Shown here: positions 33,641 to 41,246 of the stretch, one piece after another
How the letters are laid out: each line of letters opens with the position of its first letter
Position numbering within the stretch: the first letter of the stretch is position 1
Assembly: GCA_910587645.1 (NCBI GenBank)
Contig: CAJUNA010000002.1
Span: forward strand, 1-64,000
From: an uncultured Oscillospiraceae bacterium
GTDB taxonomy: Bacteria; Bacillota; Clostridia; Oscillospirales; Oscillospiraceae
Direction: 5' to 3'
Length of the DNA: 64,000 nucleotides
Notes under the pieces: model-generated
Seen by the model: only the letters and a program-made list of their open reading frames with translations
The model's database searches: none
Told to the model about the DNA's origin: nothing
Made by a program: the position numbers and the translations under genes

Positions 33641-34135
33641 TTAATTATCTGGGATGATAACAACCTCACACCGCGCCAGAGACGCGGGTACGTTGATTAC
33701 CCGCTGATTTTTGCTCCCGCGCCAGGGCAGGGCGAGGGTTCGCTGTTCCAAAATAAACGGCCCGTCTACCAGCGCGTCCAGCTCTGCCAGCAGAGCCTTC
33801 TGCCCCTCGCTGCCCTGATCCCGCAGATACTCGAAGGTCCACCCGGAGTAGGCCCACACATTCAGTTGGTGGGCATGGGCGGCCTTTGCCAGGGCGAGGC
33901 AGTCCTCCGGCTGGGCAAAGGGGTCGCCGCCGGAGAGGGTCAGCCCGTCAGTAAGAGGATTTTTCACCATTTCCCTCACCACGTCCTCTACGGACATCTC
34001 CCGTCCGCCTTGGGGGTCGTGGCTGTCCGGGTTGTGACAGCCGGGGCAGTGGTGGGGGCACCCCTGGACAAAGCAGGAAAAACGGAATCCCGGGCCGTCT
34101 ACAATAGAGTCCTGCACTAGGCCATATATGCGCAT
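33641..34135 (-). CDS. nrdG: Anaerobic ribonucleotide reductase activating protein NrdG
   Basis: Radical SAM activase that installs the glycyl radical on NrdD under anaerobic conditions. The 164 residues contain the CxxxCxxC cluster motif CPHHCPGC near residue 26, TLSGGDPF, and the NrdG-typical YSGWTFE. Length is normal. The large subunit gene nrdD, usually next to it, is not present in this window; its immediate upstream neighbour is the V-ATPase D gene behind a terminator. So nrdD must be elsewhere. Confidence 0.93.
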   Translation of the reverse strand: MRIYGLVQDSIVDGPGFRFSCFVQGCPHHCPGCHNPDSHDPQGGREMSVEDVVREMVKNPLTDGLTLSGGDPFAQPEDCLALAKAAHAHQLNVWAYSGWTFEYLRDQGSEGQKALLAELDALVDGPFILEQRTLALPWRGSKNQRVINVPASLARCEVVIIPDN

Positions 34136-34179
34136 TGCGTTTCCTTCCTTTCCAAAGCAGGTTGCGGAGCAGCCCTGTT

Positions 34180-34223
34180 AAAAACGGTACTGTTTGGGAG
34201 GTCTCCCAAACAGTACCGTTTTT
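34180..34223. terminator. Terminator of the V-ATPase operon
   Basis: Perfect 21-bp inverted repeat (arm AAAAACGGTACTGTTTGGGA plus G) with a 2-base centre and terminal TTTTT on both strands. It lies just after subunit D. Confidence 0.9.
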
Positions 34224-34270
34224 CCTGTTCAGCCCGTTGCGGGACGGGGGGACCGCCCCGCCTGGAGGGC

Positions 34271-34936
34271 TTAGGCAGTCGCCGGCTGCTTGAACTCGTG
34301 GGCTTCCTGCAATACCATATCCTTCACCTTCATCAGGCGGGTGATATTGCCGCGCTCATTTTCATCCAGCTTCATGGAGATATACCGTATCTTCTCCTGG
34401 AAGCCCGGAATCATCACGTACTCCAGCGCGTTGACGCGGCGCCGGGTCTTTTCAATGTCAGCAGCCAGTAACTGCATCGTCTTTTCTACCTCGGCAAGCT
34501 CCAGCATGTCGTGGAAGGTGTTCGCCAGCGCATCCAGCGCCGCGTCCAGCTCCCCGGAGGTCTGGGCAAAGCCGTAGGGATAAATCTCAGCCGGGTCCTC
34601 GTTCTTGGTGTGGAAAGCGTAGCGGGGCACGTTTACGGACATGATGTTTTTGAACGACATATCCAGCTCCACGCTCTGCTTAGGGTAGAGCAACGCCTGC
34701 TCCAGCATTTCCGGGCTCATCAGGGCGGACGCCACGGTAAAGGCGGCGTTCGCTTCCTCTAAGCCCTTCTCCACCTTGGCGCGAAGCTCACGGTTGCGCC
34801 GGACGATCTCCAAAAACTGCTTCATCAGCTCGTCCCGCTTATCCTTGAGGAGCTTGTGGCCCCGGGTGGCGGTCTTCAGCCGGCCCTTGAGCCGGTTCAG
34901 CTCCATTCTGGTTGGGTTTATGGTCGCAGAGGCCAT
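34271..34936 (-). CDS. atpD/ntpD: V-type ATP synthase/ATPase subunit D
   Basis: Central rotor shaft subunit that couples ATP hydrolysis in the A3B3 head to ring rotation. The 221 residues show the two long coiled-coil helices (NPTRMELNRLKGRLKTATRGHKLLKDKRDEL at the N terminus; EKTRRRVNALEYVMIPGFQEKIRYI near the C terminus) diagnostic for subunit D. Last gene of the operon, 18 bases after subunit B, and followed by a strong terminator. Confidence 0.95.
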   Translation of the reverse strand: MASATINPTRMELNRLKGRLKTATRGHKLLKDKRDELMKQFLEIVRRNRELRAKVEKGLEEANAAFTVASALMSPEMLEQALLYPKQSVELDMSFKNIMSVNVPRYAFHTKNEDPAEIYPYGFAQTSGELDAALDALANTFHDMLELAEVEKTMQLLAADIEKTRRRVNALEYVMIPGFQEKIRYISMKLDENERGNITRLMKVKDMVLQEAHEFKQPATA

Positions 34937-34954
34937 CTGCTCACCTCTTTCTGC

Positions 34955-36337
34955 TTACTCAGCCTTCTTGGGCAGGTACTTTTCGATCATATCGGACTTG
35001 ATACGCTTCAGCTCGCTCTTGGGCAGGATGCTCAGCAGCTCCCAACCCAGATCCAGGGTCTCAATGACGCTGCGGTTGGCCTCAAAGCCCTGGGACACGT
35101 ATCGTTTTTCAAACTCATCGGCAAACTTGGCGTACAGAAGGTCCGTGGGGCTTAAGGCCGCTTCACCCAGAATAGTCATCAGTTCCTTGGCTTCCTTGCC
35201 GGAGGCGTAGGCCGCAAAGAGCTGGTTCATGGTGGAAGCGTGGTCCTCGCGGGTCTTGCCGGGGCCAACGCCCTTGTCCTTCAGACGGGACAGGCTGGGC
35301 AGAACGTCCACAGGGGGATTGACGCCCTTGCGGAACAGCTCCTGGGACAGGATGATCTGGCCCTCGGTGATATAGCCGGTCAGGTCGGGGATGGGGTGGG
35401 TCTTGTCGTTTTCCGGCATGGTCAGAATGGGGATCATGGTGATAGAGCCAGGCTGGCCCAATTTACGGCCCGCGCGCTCATACAGCGTGGCAAGGTCCGT
35501 GTAAAGATAACCGGGATAGCCGCGGCGTCCAGGCACTTCCTTCTTGGCGGCGGAGACCTCACGGAGGGCTTCGGCGTAGTTGGTGATGTCCGTCAGAATG
35601 ACCAGAACGTGCATATCCTTTTCAAAGGCCAGGTACTCAGCGGCGGTCAGCGCCATACGGGGGGTGGAAATACGCTCAACGGCCGGGTCGTTCGCCAGGT
35701 TGGTGAACAGCACGGTACGGTCAATGGCACCGGTGCGCTTGAACTCGTTGACGAAGTATTCAGACTCCTCGAACGTGATACCAATGGCGGCGAACACCAC
35801 GGCGAAGTTGGACGCGGAGTCCCCCAGCACCTTAGCCTGACGGGCGATCTGCGCCGCAAGCTGGGCATGGGGCAGGCCGTTGCCGGAGAAGATGGGCAGC
35901 TTCTGCCCGCGAACCAGGGTGTTCAGCCCGTCAATGGAGCTGACGCCGGTCTGGATGAACTCGTTGGGGTAATCCCGGGCCGCCGGGTTGATGGGCTGGC
36001 CGTTGATGTCCAGGCTCTTTTCCGGCAGAATGGCGGGGCCGCCGTCGATGGGCTGGCCCATGCCGTTGAAGACGCGGCCCAGCATGTCGCCGGACACCGC
36101 CAGCTCCAGGGGATGGCCCAGGAAGCGGATCTTGGAATCCCGCAGGTTGATGCCGGCGGAGGATTCAAACAGCTGGACGACAGCCTTGTCGCCGTTGACC
36201 TCCAGCACCTTGCAGCGGCGGGTGGAGCCATCGCGCAGCTCGATTTCCGCCAGCTCGTCGTAGGTGACGCCGTCTACCTGCTCAACGATCATCAGCGGGC
36301 CGGAGATCTCGTGTATGGTACGGTATTCCTTCATCAT
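34955..36337 (-). CDS. atpB/ntpB: V-type ATPase subunit B
   Basis: Non-catalytic nucleotide-binding subunit of the A3B3 head, 460 residues. Recognised by TIHEISGPLMIVEQVDGVTYDE, PIFSGNGLPHAQLAAQI (no Walker A lysine, as expected for B), and PGRRGYPGYLYTDLATLYERAGR. The start overlaps the stop of subunit A (ATGA, 36334-36337). A second Met follows directly. Confidence 0.96.
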   Translation of the reverse strand: MMKEYRTIHEISGPLMIVEQVDGVTYDELAEIELRDGSTRRCKVLEVNGDKAVVQLFESSAGINLRDSKIRFLGHPLELAVSGDMLGRVFNGMGQPIDGGPAILPEKSLDINGQPINPAARDYPNEFIQTGVSSIDGLNTLVRGQKLPIFSGNGLPHAQLAAQIARQAKVLGDSASNFAVVFAAIGITFEESEYFVNEFKRTGAIDRTVLFTNLANDPAVERISTPRMALTAAEYLAFEKDMHVLVILTDITNYAEALREVSAAKKEVPGRRGYPGYLYTDLATLYERAGRKLGQPGSITMIPILTMPENDKTHPIPDLTGYITEGQIILSQELFRKGVNPPVDVLPSLSRLKDKGVGPGKTREDHASTMNQLFAAYASGKEAKELMTILGEAALSPTDLLYAKFADEFEKRYVSQGFEANRSVIETLDLGWELLSILPKSELKRIKSDMIEKYLPKKAE

Positions 36338-38112
36338 AACTCAGCACCCGCTTTCTCCACAATGGCAGCGATCTGCTGCTCCATATCCTTGGCGATCTGC
36401 TCATAGACCTGGACGTACTTATCGGCGTCCACGAACTTGGCGCGGCCAATCTCCTCCTTGGCGGGGATATCCAGCATGGGGGCCAGGGGCGCGCCCTTGG
36501 CGATGGCGTCCCGGGCCAGCACGTCAAAGTTCAGAATCATCGCCAGCAGGCGCATCTGGCGGTCATGGCTGGAATAGCTGTCCACGTCCATAAACGCGTT
36601 CTGCTGGAGGAAGTCCTCGCGGACCATCTTGGCAGTCTCAAGGGTGAGCTGGTCGCTGGCGGACAGGGAGTCCTTACCGACCAGCTGCACGATTTCGTTG
36701 AGGTTATCCTCCTCCTGGAGCAGGCTCATGGCCTTGTTCCGGTTCTCCATGAAGGCGGGGCCGTAGTGCTCGTCAAACCAGGGCTTCATGGTGTCCAGGT
36801 ACAGGGAGTAGGAGTTCAGCCAGTTGATGGCCGGGAAGTGGCGGCGGTAGGCCAGAGAGGCGTCCAGAGACCAGAACACCTTCACGATGCGCATGGTGCC
36901 CTGGCTCACCGGCTCGGACAGGTCGCCGCCCGGAGGCGACACGGCGCCTACGGCGGTCAGGGAACCGGTGCGGTCCTCGCTGCCCATGCACTGCACCACG
37001 CCGGCGCGCTCATAGAACTGCGCCAGACGGGAGGCCAGGTAGGCGGGGTAGCCTTCTTCACCGGGCATTTCCTCCAGACGGCCGGACATCTCACGCAGCG
37101 CCTCGGCCCAGCGGGAGGTGGAGTCGGCGATAACCGCCACGGCGTAGCCCATATCGCGGAAATACTCCGCGATGGTGATGCCGGTATAAACGGAGGCTTC
37201 ACGGGCGGCCACGGGCATGTCGGAGGTGTTGGCAATCAGCACGGTACGCTTCATCAGGGACTCGCCGGTACGGGGGTCCTGGAGTTCGGGGAACTCGCGG
37301 AGAACGTCGGTCATCTCATTGCCGCGCTCGCCGCAGCCTACGTAGATAACGATGTCCACGTCAGACCACTTGGCGAGCTGGTGCTGCACCACGGTCTTGC
37401 CGGAGCCGAAAGGCCCGGGGACGGCGGCGGTACCGCCCTTGGCGATGGGGAACATGGTGTCGATAATCCGCTGGCCGGACTGGAGAGGAGCCACGGGATT
37501 ATATTTCTGCTTGTAGGGGCGGCCTACGCGGACGGGCCACTTCTGAACCATGGTCAGCTCCACGGTCTCGCCCTTATCGGTCTTGACCTTGGCTACCACT
37601 TCGTCCACGATATAGCTGCCGGGCTTTACCACCCAGGACAGGGTGCCGGACACGCCGTTGGGCACCATGATCTTGTGGAGCACGACTTCGGTCTCGGGGA
37701 CGGTGCCCAGCACATCGCCGCCAACGACCTTGTCACCCACCTTGGCCACGGGGGTGTAGGCCCATTTCTTTTCACGGCTCAGGGCGGGGACTTCCACGCC
37801 GCGGGCCAGGTTTGCGCCGGTCTTCTTGACGATCTCCTCCAGCGGGCGCTGGATGCCATCGTAGATGTTTTCGATGATGCCAGGCCCCAGTTCCACGCTC
37901 AAGGGCGCGCCGGTGCTCTCCACCACCGCGCCGGGTCCCAGGCCGGAGGTCTCCTCATAGACCTGGATGGAAGCCTGGTCGCCGGTCATGTTCAGAATTT
38001 CTCCGATCAAACGCTGCTTGCCTACGCGAACCACGTCGGCCATATTGGCGTCGGCGAGTCCATCGGCTACCACCAGCGGGCCGGAGACCTTGATGATTTT
38101 TCCTTGACTCAT
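36334..38112 (-). CDS. atpA/ntpA: V-type ATPase catalytic subunit A
   Basis: Catalytic subunit of the rotary head, 592 residues. Walker A GPFGSGKT at 233-240, the long non-homologous insertion (about 115-190) that separates A from F-type beta subunits, YVGCGERGNEM, and the SRWAEALREMSGRLEEMPGEEGYP segment. About 550 bases of non-coding, hairpin-rich DNA lie between it and subunit F, whereas all other junctions of the operon are tight or overlapping. Start MSQGKIIKVSGPLVVA fits the family; AAGGA is just upstream. Confidence 0.97.
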   Translation of the reverse strand: MSQGKIIKVSGPLVVADGLADANMADVVRVGKQRLIGEILNMTGDQASIQVYEETSGLGPGAVVESTGAPLSVELGPGIIENIYDGIQRPLEEIVKKTGANLARGVEVPALSREKKWAYTPVAKVGDKVVGGDVLGTVPETEVVLHKIMVPNGVSGTLSWVVKPGSYIVDEVVAKVKTDKGETVELTMVQKWPVRVGRPYKQKYNPVAPLQSGQRIIDTMFPIAKGGTAAVPGPFGSGKTVVQHQLAKWSDVDIVIYVGCGERGNEMTDVLREFPELQDPRTGESLMKRTVLIANTSDMPVAAREASVYTGITIAEYFRDMGYAVAVIADSTSRWAEALREMSGRLEEMPGEEGYPAYLASRLAQFYERAGVVQCMGSEDRTGSLTAVGAVSPPGGDLSEPVSQGTMRIVKVFWSLDASLAYRRHFPAINWLNSYSLYLDTMKPWFDEHYGPAFMENRNKAMSLLQEEDNLNEIVQLVGKDSLSASDQLTLETAKMVREDFLQQNAFMDVDSYSSHDRQMRLLAMILNFDVLARDAIAKGAPLAPMLDIPAKEEIGRAKFVDADKYVQVYEQIAKDMEQQIAAIVEKAGAEL

Positions 38113-38671
38113 TCCTTCACTGCCTTCCTTTACAAAATCAAAGGCTTACTGCCACCGCCGCGCTCCGCGCGGCACGGGGAGTTTCTTCTTTAAGCGGCCT
38201 TGGGGCTTATCCCGCCCCAGACCCCGGGGATCCTTTTTGTGCGGACAAAAAGGATCCAAAAAATCGCTTAAACCTGCGGTTTAAGAATCCCTAATTTTAT
38301 TACGGGGGTTGTTTGTTTTGCGCTACGACCTTTTGCTTTGCTGCCCTATCCCCGGTGCCGTGGGCTGATGCCGGTGTTTGCTTCTGCGCACCGTTCTAAC
38401 GGAAGTGCTGGTTGCCGCGTGAGACGCAGCACGGGGGATTGTACCCCTCACGCGCACCGGGAGTACCCAAAGCAAAAAGGGTAGGCACCAGCAACACGCC
38501 CGTGGGTAGGCGCAGAAGACTGGCGCACGAAGTCCACGCACTATCGGTAGAACACCCGCAGCGTACGAAAAGGCAAAACAAACCAAAGACTTCAGGAGGG
38601 ATTCTTAAGGGGGCCAGCCCCCCTTAAGGGTACTTTTGGTTCTTTTCCTACAAGGGAAAAGAACACCCCAG
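38113..38671. repeat. Hairpin-rich non-coding element between V-ATPase subunits F and A
   Basis: About 560 bases with no convincing gene. Hairpins: GGATCCTTTTTGT/ACAAAAAGGATCC (38228-38257), CTTAAACC/GGTTTAAG (38267-38285), CTTAAGGGGG/CCCCCTTAAG (38604-38628) and GTTCTTTTCC/GGAAAAGAAC (38639-38664). Between them lies a large imperfect palindrome: TTAAGAATCCCT (38281-38292) and AGGGATTCTTAA (38597-38608) are perfect inverted copies, as are GTTTGTTTTGC (38311-38321) and GCAAAACAAAC (38573-38583); CCTTTTGCTTTG (38331-38342) is roughly mirrored by CAAAGCAAAAAGG (38468-38480). This is the build of a foldback or MITE-like element, or a large structured RNA, inside an operon. An 87-codon minus frame (38323-38586) looks spurious. 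Confidence 0.6.
38176..38209. repeat. Dispersed repeat, copy 1
   Basis: GGGGAGTTTCTTCTTTAAGC and the following GGCCTTGGGGCTT match a segment at 57200-57232 at 29 of 33 positions. On the minus strand both copies lie just upstream of a gene start. Confidence 0.65.
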
Positions 38672-38980
38672 CTACCCGATATCCGCGCCTACGGCCCGCT
38701 CGATGGCCATTTGGAGCGCCTGCGCGCCAAGGCCAAGGCTTCCACCCTTGCCGGGAATCAATATCACAGCAGGCGTAACGGAAGTTTTGTACCGGTTGAT
38801 ATCCGCGCTCAGCGCGGTGGCGAGCTGCTCGGTGATATAAATGATGGCGTAGTCCTCCTTGGCCAGCTTGTGAAGGGTCTGGCGGGCTTCCTCCGTCCCC
38901 TCGGTGGGGAAGATGTCCAGCCCTAACGCCTTGAAGCCCAACACGCTGTCCCGGTCGCCTAAAACCGCGATCTTATACAT
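38672..38980 (-). CDS. atpF/ntpF: V-type ATPase subunit F
   Basis: Small regulatory subunit bound to the rotor shaft, 102 residues. MYKIAVLGDRDSVLGFKALG is the family N terminus, followed by YAIIYITEQLA and a C-terminal PGKGGSLGLG segment. The start at 38980 overlaps the subunit C stop by 8 bases; the open frame runs to 39067 inside C but the extra residues do not fit. Confidence 0.93.
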   Translation of the reverse strand: MYKIAVLGDRDSVLGFKALGLDIFPTEGTEEARQTLHKLAKEDYAIIYITEQLATALSADINRYKTSVTPAVILIPGKGGSLGLGAQALQMAIERAVGADIG

Positions 38981-39980
38981 ACGCCTCACGCAGCCTTTCC
39001 CGGATAATGTCGCCGCTGATGCCCGCCATGCGGCCGGACATGATGATGCGGACTGCCGTAAACTCAATTTCCTTCGCCGCTAAATAGCTGATGACCGCTT
39101 CTACGCCGAAGGGTACGCTCTTCGCTTGGGCCGCTACAGCCGTTACCGCGTCGTCACACGCCTTCTCAAAAGGCGTCAGACTCCCGCCGTTTACCGCCGC
39201 CGTCCCCAATTCCGCCGCCTGCCGCAGGCCGGTGGAACGGTACAAATCCTCCAGGTTCCCGCTCAGAGCCGCGCTCTGAATGCTCTCCGCCCGGAGATTG
39301 CCGCCCTCTACCAGCACCCGCTTCAGCATCTCCGCCCCTTTCTTCATCCGAAGGGTGCGGACCGCGCTGCGCAGGTTCGCCGCGTCAATGGTGAAGCGGA
39401 CATAGCGGACCAGGAACTCGCTGCCCGTGTCCTCCGCCGCGGAGACCATCTCCGCATAGTAGGCCCGGTCCAGCAAAAAGTCCGCCAGCTGTGGATCGCC
39501 GGTGGCGCTGAGCACCTCTACCGCCTCGCCGGCGGCACGGCGCAGCGCCGGGGGAAGGACGCCGTAGTCCCCCTCCCATACCGCCCGGCGCATATCCTCC
39601 GCGCTCACCCGCCCCGCGTCCAGCAGCAGCCGGTCGGATGCGTCCGTACCCGTGGCATGGGCCTTGATGAGCGCCTTGAGATTATGATAATCATACTTGA
39701 CCTTGAACACGTCCACCACCGCCTTGTCAGGGACGAAGCGGTACAGGTCCTCAAACAGCTTCTCCTGCTCCTGGGCCAGGATGGAGCCCAGCTCCCGCTG
39801 GCTGGAAGCGTCGAACTCGCCGTAGCCGATCTCCGTGAGCACCTTGGCCGCGTCGGCGGCCGTGGGCGCTTCGATCATCCGCTCCATGCGCGCGCTGGTC
39901 AGCAGGTCGCGCTCCCGGCTGTGGAGGTAGGTGGAAATGAACAGATATTCGGTGTCTTTCAACTTCTTTGCCAAAGCCAT
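38973..39980 (-). CDS. atpC/ntpC: V-type ATPase subunit C
   Basis: Peripheral socket subunit joining the rotor shaft to the membrane ring. About 335 residues, mostly helical, with YGEFDASSQRELGSILAQEQEKLFEDLYRF and KYDYHNLKALIKA typical of this family. The start is uncertain: ATG at 39980 directly abuts a strong AAAGGAGG site, so the TTG two codons later (39974) is better spaced, and another ATG lies at 40001. Sits between E and F. Confidence 0.9.
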   Translation of the reverse strand: MALAKKLKDTEYLFISTYLHSRERDLLTSARMERMIEAPTAADAAKVLTEIGYGEFDASSQRELGSILAQEQEKLFEDLYRFVPDKAVVDVFKVKYDYHNLKALIKAHATGTDASDRLLLDAGRVSAEDMRRAVWEGDYGVLPPALRRAAGEAVEVLSATGDPQLADFLLDRAYYAEMVSAAEDTGSEFLVRYVRFTIDAANLRSAVRTLRMKKGAEMLKRVLVEGGNLRAESIQSAALSGNLEDLYRSTGLRQAAELGTAAVNGGSLTPFEKACDDAVTAVAAQAKSVPFGVEAVISYLAAKEIEFTAVRIIMSGRMAGISGDIIRERLREAYV

Positions 39981-40019
39981 CCTCCTTTCTTGCGTTTGCA
40001 TTTCCTGGATTGGCTTTGC

Positions 40020-40709
40020 TTAAGAGAAGAGAATCCCGGCGATCTCCGCCGCCATCTCCTCCCGGAGCACCCGCAGCTGGGTCTCAAAGGCGCAGTTAAC
40101 CTCCACATTGCCGTCCCGGAGCATCAGCCCGCCGGCCATCTCACGGGTCTCCTGAGAGAGGGTCAGCATGGCGGTGCCTTGCAGCAGGGCGTTGGCACCG
40201 GTCACTACAGCGGAAAGCACCGCGCCGGCCTTGCCGCCTTTGGCGGCTTTCCCGGCGGGCTGGGGCTTTACCGCCTCGGCCAGCAGCACGTTGGCTTTCG
40301 CCACCACCTGCGGGCCTACCCGGTCCCGGTCCTTGGCGTTGAGGATGATCTCCTCGCGCCCGGTCTTCGCGGCCTTTACGGCCATTTTCGCCAGCAGTTC
40401 CGCATACTGATCGTCCGGCAGCGCCAGCAGCTTGGCCTGGGCCTTGTCAAAGGCTTCGTTCAGGCTGGCCTGCTTGGCGGCGAGAAGCTGCTTCTTCGCC
40501 TCCATCTGGGCCGCGCTCTCCAGGCGCTCGGCCTGGCGGCGGGCGGCTTCGATGCCGGCTTTTTTCGCTTCTTCCGCTTCCTGCTTGGCCTGGGCTTCGT
40601 ACTGGGCGCGGACTGCGGCGGCTTTTTCCTCCGCTTCCCGGAGGATCTCAGCCGTTTCCGCCTTTGCGTCGGTTTCGATGCGGGCGGTGATTTTTTCAAT
40701 TCCGTTCAT
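40020..40709 (-). CDS. atpE/ntpE: V-type ATPase subunit E
   Basis: Peripheral stalk (stator) subunit, 229 residues. The N-terminal half is a long alanine- and glutamate-rich helix (RIETDAKAETAEILREAEEKAAAVRAQ and on to about 110) that would pair with subunit G, and the C-terminal half is globular (LSQETREMAGGLMLRDGNVEVNCAFETQL). An Ala/Lys/Gly-rich insert (about 150-162, PAGKAAKGGKAG) is unusual. It lies between K and C. Confidence 0.92.
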   Translation of the reverse strand: MNGIEKITARIETDAKAETAEILREAEEKAAAVRAQYEAQAKQEAEEAKKAGIEAARRQAERLESAAQMEAKKQLLAAKQASLNEAFDKAQAKLLALPDDQYAELLAKMAVKAAKTGREEIILNAKDRDRVGPQVVAKANVLLAEAVKPQPAGKAAKGGKAGAVLSAVVTGANALLQGTAMLTLSQETREMAGGLMLRDGNVEVNCAFETQLRVLREEMAAEIAGILFS

Positions 40710-40736
40710 ATCGAATCCCCTTTTCTATGGGATAGA

Positions 40737-41228
40737 TTAGAGCTGGAGCAGCATCAGCATGGAAGCCAGCAGAGACAGAATGGCGTAGAACTCAACGATA
40801 CCGCAGAGGATCAGGCCCTTGGACCAGTCGTCGGGCTTCTTGGCCAGGATGTTGATGGAACCGGCGGCTACGCGGCCCTGGGCAATGGCGGAAAGCAGGC
40901 CGCCGATGGCCATGGGCATACAAGCGGCAAAGTAAGCCAGGCCCTGCTGGACAGTCATGGAGACGGCCACGGCGGCGGCGTTGCCCATGAAGTTCATGCG
41001 GATAAGGGCGAAGAACCAGACGACCATGCCGTACAAGCCCTGGGTACCGGGGAGAAGCTGAAGGACCATGACCTTACCAGACTTGCTGGGGTCCTCGCAC
41101 AGCAGGCCCGTACCAGCCTCGCCGGCGATGCCGGTGCCCTTTGCGGAGCCAACGCAGCTCAGGCCGACGGCCAGGCCGGAGCCCAGCAGAGCCAGCGCCA
41201 GGCCGCCAAAAGATTCCAGAAAACTCAT
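40737..41228 (-). CDS. atpK/ntpK: V-type ATPase ring subunit K (proteolipid), Na+-type site
   Basis: Membrane rotor ring subunit of 163 residues with four helices, a duplicated two-helix hairpin. LLPGTQGLYG carries T62 and Q63, SAIAQG carries Q117, and the C-terminal GIVEFYAI carries the ion-binding E146. These match the Na+ ligands of Enterococcus hirae NtpK (T64, Q65, Q110, E139), so the enzyme is probably a sodium pump; the first hairpin lacks a carboxylate, as in other V-type rings. Preceded by GGAGG. Confidence 0.92.
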   Translation of the reverse strand: MSFLESFGGLALALLGSGLAVGLSCVGSAKGTGIAGEAGTGLLCEDPSKSGKVMVLQLLPGTQGLYGMVVWFFALIRMNFMGNAAAVAVSMTVQQGLAYFAACMPMAIGGLLSAIAQGRVAAGSINILAKKPDDWSKGLILCGIVEFYAILSLLASMLMLLQL

Positions 41229-41246
41229 GATAAATTTCCTCCTTAA

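Noticed and set aside
36565..38193. 542-codon plus-strand frame opposite subunit A
   Set aside because: Shadow of the highly conserved catalytic subunit; His/Gly-rich, no family resemblance.
38323..38586. 87-codon minus-strand frame in the hairpin-rich element
   Set aside because: No ribosome site, cysteine- and arginine-rich composition, and it lies entirely within inverted repeats.
39126..41246. 706-codon plus-strand frame opposite subunits C, E and K
   Set aside because: Spans three recognised genes on the other strand; an artefact of GC-rich codon third positions.
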